From: Acidobacteriota bacterium
Lineage (GTDB): Bacteria > Acidobacteriota > Terriglobia > Acidiferrales > UBA7541
Reading direction: 5' to 3'
DNA length: 50,782 nucleotides
NCBI GenBank assembly: GCA_003224525.1
Contig: QHZB01000185.1
Span: 1-50,782 of the forward strand
The translations under genes were made by a program, and so were the position numbers. The notes under the pieces were generated by a model. The model ran no database searches. It was not told the origin of the DNA and saw only the letters and a list, made by a program, of their open reading frames with translations. This document shows, piece after piece, positions 1-9,826 of the stretch. Position 1 is the stretch's first letter, and each line of letters starts with the position of its first letter.

Positions 1-604
1 CGGGTTCGAATCGCAAAGTGGGCGCGGCAACGGGCGGAAACTTTTGGGTGTGCGCGACAATCACGTATCCCCTGGCTTGAACGCTCGGGTCGGCTGCAAA
101 TTGCAACTCTTCGCGCGTGAGCAGTACCGGCAGAGGCGGCAGATCCATCAAGCCGCCGGCGTGATCCAAGTGCACATGCGACAGGATGGCCCAGCGCAGT
201 TTCCCGGGATCTTCACCGATGCGGCGCAACAAATCCGGAAGCGGCACTTTCGGCTTTAGCTGCCCGGCCAGGGATTTGAGTTTGAGCCACGTCGCAAAGG
301 GGAACCCGGAAATTTCCTGGTCGTAGTAGCTGGAGTTTCCGGTGTCGATCAGCAGGTCGCCCGCGGGATGCCTTACGAGGACGCTTCCGGCAGTCGAGCC
401 GAAAGGAAAACTGCTAAACGTTTTCGCCGTTTCCACCCAGCACGCGGATAGCCCCGGAATCGCGGAAATCACCGGCACGGTGTGCTCGTGAGGAGCCGCC
501 GGAGGCAGTGGCGTTCGCCGGAAGTAGAGCAGGTATAGGGCGGCAGCCATTACGGCTACGAACGCTAAAAGGAGCAGGGTAATGCGTTTGAGCGCGCGGA
601 GCAT
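1..604 (-). CDS. Membrane-anchored metallo-beta-lactamase-fold hydrolase, partial
   Basis: Reading the minus strand from an ATG at 602-604 gives an open frame that runs off the left edge of the window after about 201 codons. Residues about 8-27 form one hydrophobic segment, so this is a signal anchor or uncleaved signal peptide. Near residue 143 is SHVHLDHAGG, the HxHxDH metal-binding motif of the metallo-beta-lactamase fold, preceded by LLIDTG, the strand that usually comes just before it. The family includes lactonases, glyoxalase II and other hydrolases, so the substrate is open. The C-terminal half is missing only because the window ends. It diverges from obgE; about 100 bases lie between them. 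Confidence 0.8.
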   Translation of the reverse strand, partial: MLRALKRITLLLLAFVAVMAAALYLLYFRRTPLPPAAPHEHTVPVISAIPGLSACWVETAKTFSSFPFGSTAGSVLVRHPAGDLLIDTGNSSYYDQEISGFPFATWLKLKSLAGQLKPKVPLPDLLRRIGEDPGKLRWAILSHVHLDHAGGLMDLPPLPVLLTREELQFAADPSVQARGYVIVAHTQKFPPVAAPTLRFEP

Positions 605-670
605 CGGGGGTCGGCCTCCGTTGGGGGTCTGGCGTTTCGATAGTTTGCTTATGTTATCTTTTTCACGGTT

Positions 671-2640
<1,970 letters not shown>

Positions 2641-2644
<4 letters not shown>

Positions 2645-3108
2645 AATTCGAATCCTTGCCTCAGGGCGTCCGCCTCGCTGTCGAAGCCGCACAAGAAAAA
2701 AAAGCCGCGGGCATCACCGTGCTGGACCTCACGGCAGCGAGCGCCTTCACCGATTATTTTGTGGTCTGCACGGGGTTCAGCACGCCGCAGGTGCAGGCTA
2801 TCTGCACCGAAGTCGAGGCGCAGCTATACAAGAGTCTCAGCCGCTCGCCCGAACATCGCGAGGGATATCGCTCCGCCGAATGGGCGCTGCTCGATTTCGG
2901 CGGTTTTGTCGTGCACGTTTTCAGCGAGCAGGCCCGGCGCTACTACGATCTCGAGCGCCTCTGGCGCACGGCGCCCAAGCTCGATATCCCCGACCGGCCT
3001 GAAGGTCCTTCTTCCGAACGAAACATGTCTGATTCGCCATTCGGGCACGAACACTTTTCCGGCGAAGCCGTTTCCCGCCGGCCGCACAGTGGCCGTTCGC
3101 GGCAATGA
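2641..3108 (+). CDS. rsfS: Ribosomal silencing factor RsfS
   Basis: RsfS binds L14 of the 50S subunit and blocks subunit joining under starvation. The family signatures are visible: VLDLTAASAFTDYFVVCTG near residues 27-45 and SAEWALLDFGGFVVHVF near 78-94, then YYDLERLW. The start is GTG inside the four-base overlap with nadD. The length of 155 is longer than the usual 105-120 residues because of a C-terminal tail rich in Ser, Arg and Pro after about residue 115, which has no recognisable domain. It ends in an ATGA overlap with the next gene, implying translational coupling. Confidence 0.95.
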
Positions 3109-4073
3109 CCGCGGAACGATTGCCGTGGATCACCGCCGACCCCGCATCACTCCGTCTATTTGAACTCGCCGAAAAAGTCGCGGTCGCTCCCGCCACTCTT
3201 TTGATCACCGGTGAAAGCGGCACCGGTAAGGACCATCTCGCCCGGCTGGTTCATGAACTCGGTCCGCGACGTGACGCGCCGTTCCTGAAAATCGATTGCG
3301 CCAGTCTTCCGCCGCAGCTCGTCGAAAGCGAACTCTTCGGCCACGAACGCGGCGCCTTTACCGGTGCGGTCGAGCGCAAGCTCGGCCGCTTCGAGCTCGG
3401 GGGCAACGGCAGCATCGTTCTCGATGAAGTCGCCGCGCTCTCGCCTGGAGCCCAGGGCAAGCTCCTCCGCATTTTGCAGGAGCGCACTTTCGAACGCCTC
3501 GGCGGCACGGAAACCCTGCGCATCGAAGCTCGCCTTATCGCCCTCACCAACGTCGATCTTCCCGCCGCCGTGAAGTCAGGCAGCTTCCGCGAGGATCTCT
3601 ATTTTCGGCTAAACGTCCTCACTCTCGAGGTTCCACCGCTCCGCCAGCGCCGCGCCGATATTCTGCCTCTCGCCGATCATCTTCTTGTGATGATTCGCTT
3701 CGTCCATGCCCGCCCTACGGTGCAATTGAGCGACTCTGCGCGCCGCATGCTCGCGGCCTACGCCTGGCCCGGCAATGTCCGTGAACTCCGCAATGCTCTC
3801 GAGCGCGCGGTGGTTTTCTCGCGTCCCGGCCACGGCACAGCGACAGCCAAGAGCGATTTACTCGAGCCCGAAAATTTTCCGCAAAATATGCGCGCCGCTG
3901 CGCCCGGCGCCGCCAGCCCGGTCGCCGGCCTCCGTTCCCTGGAGGAAGTGGAGCGCGAAGTCATCGCCGCTACGCTCGAAGCCACGCATTACCAGATCAG
4001 CCGCTCCGCCGCCGCCCTCGGCATCAGCCGCAAAACCCTCCTCGAAAAGCGCAAAAAGTACGGTTTGAAATGA
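3105..4073 (+). CDS. Sigma-54-dependent activator, no sensory domain
   Basis: An AAA+ enhancer-binding protein that would remodel RpoN-RNA polymerase. Walker A GESGTGKD is at about 36-43 and the sigma54-contacting loop GAFTGA at 83-88. A Walker B-like VLDEV, the arginine-finger region FREDLYFRLNV, WPGNVREL near 222-229 and a Fis-type helix-turn-helix at the C-terminus (SRSAAALGISRKTLLEKRKKYG) complete it. At 322 residues it has no receiver, GAF or PAS domain, so it is either constitutive or controlled by a partner protein. It overlaps rsfS by ATGA, which places it in the obgE operon. Its targets are unknown. Confidence 0.93.
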   Translation: MTAERLPWITADPASLRLFELAEKVAVAPATLLITGESGTGKDHLARLVHELGPRRDAPFLKIDCASLPPQLVESELFGHERGAFTGAVERKLGRFELGGNGSIVLDEVAALSPGAQGKLLRILQERTFERLGGTETLRIEARLIALTNVDLPAAVKSGSFREDLYFRLNVLTLEVPPLRQRRADILPLADHLLVMIRFVHARPTVQLSDSARRMLAAYAWPGNVRELRNALERAVVFSRPGHGTATAKSDLLEPENFPQNMRAAAPGAASPVAGLRSLEEVEREVIAATLEATHYQISRSAAALGISRKTLLEKRKKYGLK

Positions 4074-4204
4074 TGTCGGAATGGCAGAGCCCGGTGTCAA
4101 AACTCTTCTTGCTGGCAGGAGAATTCTTCCTGGAGCGTGCAACCTCTCGACTGCAATTCATTTTTTCTTGCTGACAACTGAAAACTGACGACTGAGAACA
4201 TGCC

Positions 4205-4633
4205 ATGCGAATTCGCCTATTGATGATCGGCAAAACCCGTCATCCTGAAATGCGCGCCATCCTCGACGAATATGTGAAGCGCATCGGCCGCTCATGTCCT
4301 ATCGAAGTCACAGAGGTCCGCGATGGTGTCGCCGCCATCAAGAAACTTGACGCTGATCGCGCCGCCACCGTCGTCCTTCTCGACGCTGTCGGAAAGAACC
4401 TCGATTCGAACGCCCTCGCCAAATGGCTCCGCGAACTCCGCGACCGCGGCACCCGCGAACTCAGCTTCCTCTGCGGCGACGCCGACGGCTTCCCGGATGA
4501 CCTTCGCCAGCGCGCCCACCAGAAACTTTCTCTCAGCGCCATGACCCTTTCTCACGAACTCGCCCGCGTCGTGCTCGCCGAGCAGCTCTACCGCGCCTTC
4601 GCCATCCTCTCCGGCAGCCCCTATCCTAAATAG
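4205..4633 (+). CDS. rlmH: 23S rRNA pseudouridine-1915 N3-methyltransferase RlmH
   Basis: A SPOUT-class SAM methyltransferase acting on helix 69 of 23S rRNA. LDAVGKNLDSNALAKWL, FLCGDADGF and LSHELARVVLAEQLYRAF are typical of the family, and 142 residues is close to the usual length. The last residues read SGSPYPK, whereas most family members end in PYHK or PYHR, so the penultimate histidine is proline here. A 131-base gap separates it from the sigma54 activator. A near-copy of its last 23 bases recurs at 4914-4936. Confidence 0.94.
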   Translation: MRIRLLMIGKTRHPEMRAILDEYVKRIGRSCPIEVTEVRDGVAAIKKLDADRAATVVLLDAVGKNLDSNALAKWLRELRDRGTRELSFLCGDADGFPDDLRQRAHQKLSLSAMTLSHELARVVLAEQLYRAFAILSGSPYPK

Positions 4634-4687
4634 ATCGAATTGTTTATATGAATTATTCTGTGATTTGCGATTTTTATGGAGGCTTAA

Positions 4688-4882
4688 GTGGCCGCCCCAG
4701 CTTCAAGCTTACCTAATGGCATAGAATTGGGTTCCCTCGGCCTTCGCATGATAGCCGCGCTTTTTGACGCGTTCGTCGGAGCACTCATCTGGTATCCGTT
4801 TTTTCATTCTTGGGGCCATTACAACGAGGCTGAAAACCAGTACCAAGTGACCGGGAGCAAAGCCGAGCTTCCTATGGTCTAG
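4688..4882 (+). pseudogene. Truncated RDD-family membrane protein
   Basis: The GTG start is preceded by a good GGAGG six bases upstream. The 64-residue product begins like an RDD-family membrane protein: LGLRMIAALFDAFVGALIWYPFF matches the Arg/Asp-containing first helix. Normal RDD domains have three or more membrane helices over about 130 residues, but this frame stops after one. The 5' end looks intact and the 3' end is lost just before the duplicated rlmH tail, so it is probably a remnant. A genuine small membrane protein is possible but less likely. Confidence 0.55.
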
Positions 4883-4913
4883 CGTCCCAGAAGGCTGCTA
4901 ATCGAAACAGGAG

Positions 4914-4936
4914 TCGGCAGCCCCTACCCGAAATAG
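4914..4936 (+). repeat. Duplicated 3' end of rlmH
   Basis: This 23-base stretch matches 4611-4633, the last 23 bases of rlmH including its stop codon, at 20 of 23 positions. Both copies would read GSPYPK-stop in the rlmH frame. The truncated RDD gene lies exactly between the two copies, as expected if a segment inserted at or near the end of rlmH and left a duplicated end, or if a partial rlmH copy was brought in. Confidence 0.6.
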
Positions 4937-4962
4937 CCCGCGTGGTGCAAACTAGATGCACC

Positions 4963-5406
4963 ATGTCCGTACACATCTCTCCCGACGCCAATCGGCCCTC
5001 CGCGACAATCGAAATTCCTCTCGAGAATCCTCTCCCCGATTACGACCTTCTCCAACTCGAGCAGCCCACGCCCCGCGATGTGGACGCTGTCCTCGTCTCG
5101 CAGGGTTTCCGTGACCTCGTTGATGACGCCCGCGGCGTCCTCATGGATCTCCTCGCCCATCCTCCGTATCAGGCCAGCTCTCCGGAGCACGCCAATCTCG
5201 ATTTCACGCACTCGGCCCCGCTGCCTCTCGAACTCACGCAGTTGACCGGCGCCATTTGCCCCGGCGGTGATGAGAGCTACCGCCCCGGCTTGTGGATCGT
5301 TCTCCGAGATCCGCACGCCAAGCCAGGAACCTCTCTTCCTCCCGGGTCGCAAGAACGCGTCGCGTCCATCGCCGCGGAGCTCGTCAAACGCCTCCAGCTC
5401 GCGTGA
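4963..5406 (+). CDS. Hypothetical protein
   Basis: An open frame of 147 residues from ATG 4963; GTG codons at 4942 and 4945 would add seven residues. No family is recognised. The protein is soluble and proline-rich, with a central DYDLLQLEQPTPRDVDAVLV stretch and a conserved-looking GLWIVLRDP near the C-terminus. Third-position G/C preference in this frame resembles the neighbouring genes, which supports real coding. No clear ribosome-binding site is seen. Its 3' end overlaps a decayed DoxX gene on the other strand. Confidence 0.6.
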   Translation: MSVHISPDANRPSATIEIPLENPLPDYDLLQLEQPTPRDVDAVLVSQGFRDLVDDARGVLMDLLAHPPYQASSPEHANLDFTHSAPLPLELTQLTGAICPGGDESYRPGLWIVLRDPHAKPGTSLPPGSQERVASIAAELVKRLQLA

Positions 5407-5694
5407 TCGCTTCGCTCGCCGCCCACTCGTTGTGGACCAACACCGTCACGGCGGTCGAGTACCAGAACATCGCAAACGCCGCGATGCGCGCCTGTTATCC
5501 GGTCACCAGACAAACCGAACCGCCAGTTCAATCACCATCGCGATGGCCAGCAGCACCGGAATCATCGGCAAGTGCCGTGTATTCATGTACGCCGCGTCGT
5601 CGGACCATCCAAATTCGCTCCCAATTCCGCTGGTTGCGAAAATGTACGCCATCATCATCGTTGTGGAGTCGCGGAAATTCTCGCCACCCACCAC
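5384..5694 (-). pseudogene. Decayed DoxX-family membrane protein
   Basis: From a GTG at 5694 the minus strand reads AYIFATSGIGSEFGWS, then AAYMNTRHLPMIPVLLAIAM and VIEL, the hallmark of the DoxX/SURF4-type membrane family. The frame then breaks near 5515. In a second frame it continues as GSVCLVTG-stop-QARIAAFAMFWYSTA and VTVLVHNEWAA, which is the rest of the DoxX fold. One frameshift and one in-frame TAA where a Tyr codon is expected (TGY) disable it. The N-terminal helix is also incomplete. It lies between the hypothetical gene and the oxidoreductase, antisense to both. Confidence 0.7.
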
Positions 5695-5719
5695 GTTTCC
5701 TTTGCATCAAAGAAATGCC

Positions 5720-6949
5720 ATGCCTCGCAAAGCTCATACAAATGGCACGCTTCGCAAACCCCACCCATGGGGCGCGCCGCCCTGGACGGTCGATTTCCGT
5801 CCCGCCCCGCGCGCGCTCCCGGATCATGTAGACTTCGCCATAGTTGGCGCTGGCTTCTCTGGTCTTTCCGCCGCGGCGTGGTTGCGCCGGTTTGCTCCAG
5901 GGCGGTCCGTCCTTGTGCTTGAGTCTGCTTCGCTGGGTAACGGCGCCAGCGGCCGCACCGGCGGCATGGCTCTCTCGGAAACCGCGGCCGGAAATCTCCC
6001 CGGACTCGGCGACGTCCTCGCCGGCTACAAAAAAATCCTCCGCGCTTTCCGCATAGATTCACGTTTAACGCTTCCTGGCGTCTGGGAGCTTGGCCGCTCC
6101 GCTCCCGCGACCAAAGGTTCTGGCCCTGCCGGAAAACATTCGCCCATCTCCTGGAGCGATTCCGGCGAGCTGAAAGTCTTCCGCCGCGTGCCCGGCGGCA
6201 CGGTTGACCCGGGCAAAGTGCTCGCCGGCCTGGCGCGCGCCGCAGAAAACGCCGGCACCCGGATCGCTGAGCACGCCGAGGTTCGCGCGCTGGACTTCTC
6301 GAATCCGCCGCGGCTGCACGTCCGCCGCAACCATCGCGGCCGCATGCATCAGAAAGAAATCCGCGCGGAGCAAGTGCTTCTTGCCACCAACGCCTTCTCC
6401 CTGGAATTGTCCGGCCTCCGCGCCGCTGCCGTTCCTAAACTCACTTTTGCGCTAGCCACCGCTCCGCTGTCCACCGCGCAGCTCAAAACCATCGGCCTCT
6501 CCTCGCGCCGCCCGTTTTACACCGTGGACTTGCCCTATTTGTGGGGACGCTTGCTCGAATCAAATGGCGTCATCTTTGGCGCCGGCCTAGTTCCCCCGTA
6601 CGTTGGCCGGCCTTCTCGCTTTCCCATCGGTAATCGCTCGATCAAAAACGCCGTGCGCGATTTGCGCCGCTACGATGTTCGCAGGGGCGAATCCGCCGCG
6701 CGTCTCCGCTGGCTTGAAGACCGCGTCCGCCACTTGCACCCGGCCCTTGCATCTGTGCGCATCACGCACCGCTGGGGCGGCCCAATCCTTCTCACCAAAA
6801 AAATGCGCCCCATCTTCCAGCACCATCCGCGCAGCAAACAAGTAATCGTCCTTGCCGGCTACAACGGCCACGGCGTCGCTCTCTCCGTCTACCTCGGCCA
6901 ATGGGCCGCCCAAGCCCTCCTCGCCCGCCGCCCCCTCCCCCGCTGGTGA
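5720..6949 (+). CDS. FAD-dependent oxidoreductase (DadA/DAO family)
   Basis: A flavoprotein of the D-amino-acid dehydrogenase/glycine oxidase superfamily. The FAD dinucleotide-binding motif VDFAIVGAGFSGLSAA is at about residues 34-49, followed by GNGASGRTGG, the second FAD contact typical of this family. LLATNAFS and a C-terminal LAGYNGHGVALSVYLGQW complete the FAD site. The start chosen is ATG 5720; the frame stays open further upstream but that part crosses the DoxX remnant and has no family similarity. There is no signal peptide. The substrate is probably an amine or amino acid, but cannot be named. Confidence 0.88.
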   Translation: MPRKAHTNGTLRKPHPWGAPPWTVDFRPAPRALPDHVDFAIVGAGFSGLSAAAWLRRFAPGRSVLVLESASLGNGASGRTGGMALSETAAGNLPGLGDVLAGYKKILRAFRIDSRLTLPGVWELGRSAPATKGSGPAGKHSPISWSDSGELKVFRRVPGGTVDPGKVLAGLARAAENAGTRIAEHAEVRALDFSNPPRLHVRRNHRGRMHQKEIRAEQVLLATNAFSLELSGLRAAAVPKLTFALATAPLSTAQLKTIGLSSRRPFYTVDLPYLWGRLLESNGVIFGAGLVPPYVGRPSRFPIGNRSIKNAVRDLRRYDVRRGESAARLRWLEDRVRHLHPALASVRITHRWGGPILLTKKMRPIFQHHPRSKQVIVLAGYNGHGVALSVYLGQWAAQALLARRPLPRW

Positions 6950-7064
6950 GCCTCGATGGCTTATGGAGAACCGAATTAGGCCGGCGGTCGTGCAGCGCAG
7001 GTATAATCTACAGGACTCGTTTAGCTCTGCCCCAACTCTAGAAACTTAAACGAAGGGGAACTCT

Positions 7065-7335
7065 ATGGCTGAACGTTCAAGAATCGAGTGGACTGATTCC
7101 ACGTGGAATCCCGGAAGGAGTGGTACGAAGGTTAGCCCTGGATGCAAGCACTGTTGCGCTGAAGCCTTCGTTGAGCGATTCCGCGATGTCAAGGGGCATC
7201 CCTACGAGCAAGAATTTAGAAATTCTTCCGCTCTGGGCAAAATGGAAAGGCGATTTCGTCAACGAAGATGTGTTTATCGAGACGCTCTACAATTCGCTCA
7301 CCGGCCACAAAGGAGAATTCCTAAAGCACAACTGA
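7065..7335 (+). pseudogene. Remnant of a DUF5131 (phage Gp37/Gp68-like) gene
   Basis: The first 48 residues, MAERSRIEWTDSTWNP and then KVSPGCKHCCAE plus VKGHPYEQ, match the N-terminus of DUF5131 proteins, which carry a cysteine cluster. One cysteine of the usual GCTK segment is replaced (SGTK) and the normal CYAE is CCAE. After GHPYEQ the similarity ends. A different frame at 7216-7335 reads LPLWAKWKGDFVNEDVFIET and stops at 7335, perhaps the tail of the same or an adjacent gene after a deletion. AAGGGGAA precedes the start, and a TATAAT lies at 7002-7007. Confidence 0.6.
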
Positions 7336-7418
7336 AGGAGGCGAATGTTCTTGAATTGTCAGTCAATGTAGAGGCCGCGCTTGCCGTTACCTCGTTACTT
7401 CTTTACGCCGTTACGTCC

Positions 7419-8435
7419 TCACGGCCGCGCGTTAGGAGAAAAGAACCCGATGGGCAAATCGCGCGCCGTCCGCAAGCCGGCCGGCGCATCCAGAATCACG
7501 GGGATCGAATTCACGACCACCGAAGCCGTCGCAATGTCGCCATGCGAGCCGCCAGGAATCACCAGGCTGATGTTCGGATGCCCCGTGAGCGAAATCGTAT
7601 CCGCGGGGTCTTTCGCACCCAGGTACATCTGCAGTTCGAGGTACACGAGTTCTTTGCCGTCTTTCGAGAGGCCGCGCGCGATCTGGTGCACACCCGCCGC
7701 CTGCCCCGCTTCGACGGTGAGAAATTCGGTCTGCAGGCGCTCGGTGGCGATTTTCGGTTCGATCGTTTCTGAAATTTGTTCGACCGGCAAATTCAAGCTG
7801 TCCGCCACCATCGCCACGGATTCCGGCAAGCCAACGTGCTTGATCACGCCCTCCTTCACCTGCGCGCGAAATTCTTCGATGCTCATCCCCGCGCCGATTT
7901 TTTTCTGCAGCGGCAACCGCCGCTTCGAGGCGTCCACTACGCGCAGCGCTTTGGCGTGCTCGATGCGTTGTGAAACCGCCGCCAGCGTCACCACCAGCTT
8001 GTCCATCACGAAGCCGGGATTCACGCCTGTGCCGACCAGCGCCACGCCCCATTCCTTCGCCGCGCTATCCAGCTTCGCCGCGAGCTCCGGATGCGTGCGG
8101 AAGGGATACGACAATTCCTCGCAAGTCGAAACAATACAACACTCCGCTTCCAGGCACGTCAGCAACTGGTCCATTACTTGCACGAGCGAAGACGACGTCG
8201 AATGGATCACCACGTCCGCGTTTTGTTCCAGAACTTCTTTCGCTTCCGCAGACACTTTCACGCCCCACGGCGCGTCCTTCGCGCCGGCCACTTCGCCAAG
8301 ATCGCGCCCGACCTTCGCCGGATCCGTATCGATCGCGCCGATGATTTCAATGGCCTGTTTTTCCCGCATCAGCCGCACGATGGATGCGCCGATGGGGCCG
8401 ACACCATACTGGATGGCGCGAATTTTCTTTTTCAC
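7419..8435 (-). CDS. DapB-like NAD(P)H-dependent dehydrogenase
   Basis: 338 residues. The N-terminal Rossmann fold begins IRAIQYGVGPIGASIVRL, where GxGxxG is nearly canonical, followed by an acidic residue after IIGAID. The rest, including VVIHSTSSS and VALVGTGVNPGFVMDKL, resembles the dihydrodipicolinate reductase-like family that contains 2,4-diaminopentanoate dehydrogenases. The start is GTG at 8433-8435 with GGAG seven bases upstream. The frame extends 29 codons further, but that stretch crosses two palindromic repeats and is unlikely to be protein. The substrate is not readable. Confidence 0.85.
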   Translation of the reverse strand: MKKKIRAIQYGVGPIGASIVRLMREKQAIEIIGAIDTDPAKVGRDLGEVAGAKDAPWGVKVSAEAKEVLEQNADVVIHSTSSSLVQVMDQLLTCLEAECCIVSTCEELSYPFRTHPELAAKLDSAAKEWGVALVGTGVNPGFVMDKLVVTLAAVSQRIEHAKALRVVDASKRRLPLQKKIGAGMSIEEFRAQVKEGVIKHVGLPESVAMVADSLNLPVEQISETIEPKIATERLQTEFLTVEAGQAAGVHQIARGLSKDGKELVYLELQMYLGAKDPADTISLTGHPNISLVIPGGSHGDIATASVVVNSIPVILDAPAGLRTARDLPIGFFSPNARP

Positions 8436-8460
8436 TTCGTTCTCCGTCTCTTTGCGGCGT

Positions 8461-8502
8461 CGATCGCTCTGCGATCGCCAGAACCCTGACCGCTTTGCGG
8501 TC
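8461..8502. repeat. Small palindromic repeats, copies 3 and 4 in tandem
   Basis: Two adjacent palindromes with 27-base periodicity: CGATCGC-TCT-GCGATCG at 8461-8477 and GACCGC-TTT-GCGGTC at 8488-8502, each followed by GCCA. They sit in the 5' leader of the DapB-like gene on the minus strand. The shared GCCA flank after the right arm links them to copy 2 in obgE and, on the other strand, to copy 6 at 50503. Confidence 0.65.
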
Positions 8503-8707
8503 GCCAAAACAATGACACACACCGCGCATTTTTGTCTCAGGAGAAACCCCTACGATAATGGAATTCCCGTGCGCATTCAACGAAGAACCGCTCCAAGCGT
8601 TCACACCGTTTGCAGCTCGCGCTGGCGAAGCCAGAATTGTTGCTGGGGCAGCGCTTGCGCCGCATAATAGCCGGAGAGAGCCCAAACCGATCCCGGAGGA
8701 TGACGGC

Positions 8708-9037
8708 ATGCCAGCAAAAAAACTTTCCGAAGCCGAGATTAAAACGCTGCTTTCCAAGGCCAAGGGCTGGAGTCTTGTCAACGGCAAGCTCCACCGCGAG
8801 TTTGCGTGCAAGGATTTCGTCACCGCGTTCGGCAATATGACGCGCGTAGCGCTGGTGGCCGAGGCGATGAATCATCATCCCGAATGGTCCAACGTGTGGA
8901 ACAAGGTGGTGATCGACCTGAATACGCACAGCGTGAAGGGAATCAGTGACTTTGACTTTGTGTTGGCGGAAAAAATCAACGAAATCTTCGAGCCATTTCC
9001 GCCGCTGGGCCTTCCCGGCAGCGGAAAAGGCCAGTGA
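8708..9037 (+). CDS. 4a-hydroxytetrahydrobiopterin dehydratase
   Basis: A pterin-4a-carbinolamine dehydratase of 109 residues, the usual family size, which recycles the pterin cofactor of aromatic amino acid hydroxylases. The catalytic motif MNHHPEWSNVWNKVVIDLNT followed by H...GISDFD is intact, including both histidines and the downstream Thr-His. The start ATG 8708 follows GGAGGA at a good distance. The frame is open for 50 more codons upstream but without similarity. No hydroxylase gene is nearby, so the physiological partner is not shown. Confidence 0.92.
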   Translation: MPAKKLSEAEIKTLLSKAKGWSLVNGKLHREFACKDFVTAFGNMTRVALVAEAMNHHPEWSNVWNKVVIDLNTHSVKGISDFDFVLAEKINEIFEPFPPLGLPGSGKGQ

Positions 9038-9083
9038 TCTTTTCGACGTCTAATGTGTTCGCGTCGAAAACGATGTTCCGATA

Positions 9084-9380
9084 ATGAGCGCAGGCCGCCA
9101 GCCGCAAAAATCCAGCCGGAGCTGGATTTTTCTTATGGCGCGCTGGGCGGCGGCGCTGCTGATTCTTGGAATTCTTTTTTATCTGCTACCGGTGGCCCCG
9201 CTCCGGAACGCCTTGTCGCGCGTTCCTCTGACACGTTTTCTTGCCGTGCTGCTGATCTATCTGGTGGCGCTGACCGGCGGCATCGCCAAGTGGCATACGG
9301 TGGTGAATTCCGCGGGCGCGCAGACTCTGCGCCCGACGATCATGAATCTATCCGGGAGATGGCGCGCCAGGCGCTCATAA
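9084..9380 (+). pseudogene. 5' fragment of an LPG-synthase-like (UPF0104) membrane protein
   Basis: The N-terminus has two hydrophobic segments (WAAALLILGILFYLLP and LAVLLIYLVALTG) with KWHTVVNSAGAQ after them. This matches the first quarter of the lysylphosphatidylglycerol synthase transmembrane family, whose members normally have 300 or more residues and six or more helices. Similarity ends near 9320, where sequence from a response-regulator gene begins in another frame. The gene is therefore truncated by a rearrangement. Confidence 0.55.
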
Positions 9381-9686
9381 CCTCGGTTACCGTGTACTCT
9401 CTGCCTGCGATGGCGAGGAGGCCTTGCGACTCTGCGAAAAAGAAAGTCCCGCACTGGCGATTCTGGACCTCAGCATGCCCAAACTAGGCGGTCCGGCCGT
9501 GGCCTCGAGGCTCACGATTTTGTTCCCTGGTCTGTCCATTCTCTTTACCAACGGTTATTCACAGGATTCGGAGAGCGTTTCGCCCGCCACGCCTGGCGCC
9601 TGCAAAAACCATCCAGCCGCACGACACTCGGCCGCGTGGTGCGAGAAATTCTTGACCAAGTGAAAAAGCGAAAGGCATCGGGCTGA
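9321..9686 (+). pseudogene. Frameshifted response-regulator receiver fragment
   Basis: Three reading frames must be joined. The first gives DDHESIREMARQAL. The second gives HNLGYRVLSACDGEEALRL, then LAILDLSMPKLGG and LFTNGYSQDSE. The third gives LQKPSSRTTLGRVVREILDQ and ends at TGA 9684. Together these form a CheY-like receiver (DD pair, phospho-Asp in LDLSMP, Lys in QKP) of the kind found at the C-terminus of hybrid kinases. At least two frameshifts lie at about 9382 and 9600, so it cannot make a working receiver. Confidence 0.7.
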
Positions 9687-9791
9687 ACCAAGGGCTCAAA
9701 ACGGCATTGAGTAAACAACGTCCTCATTTGCGATCCCGCGTGAAGCAGAGCAAGGTCGCGCTTTTCCCATCGATCTGTCCCTTTTTTACCG

Positions 9792-9820
9792 TTGACAGGT
9801 GCGTCCCGCGGTGCTAAAAA
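9792..9820 (+). promoter_or_regulatory. Candidate sigma70 promoter for the small RNA region
   Basis: A perfect -35 TTGACA at 9792-9797, a 17-base spacer and TAAAAA at 9815-9820 as a -10 (four of six consensus). Transcription would start near 9827. No convincing protein-coding gene follows before the terminator at 9962-9999. Confidence 0.45.
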
Positions 9821-9826
9821 CCGCAG

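Noticed and set aside
1-30. GGTTCGAATC at the left edge looks like a tRNA T-arm.
   Set aside because: It is inside the metallo-hydrolase coding frame (LRFEP), and no matching acceptor stem or other tRNA arms are present.
5267-5719. N-terminal extension of 151 codons on the FAD oxidoreductase.
   Set aside because: It overlaps the hypothetical gene and the DoxX remnant, and the FAD-binding motif would be far from the N-terminus.
7381-8667. Plus-strand open frame of 428 codons.
   Set aside because: It is antisense to the DapB-like gene, whose Rossmann motif and ribosome-binding site are clear; its translation shows no family features.
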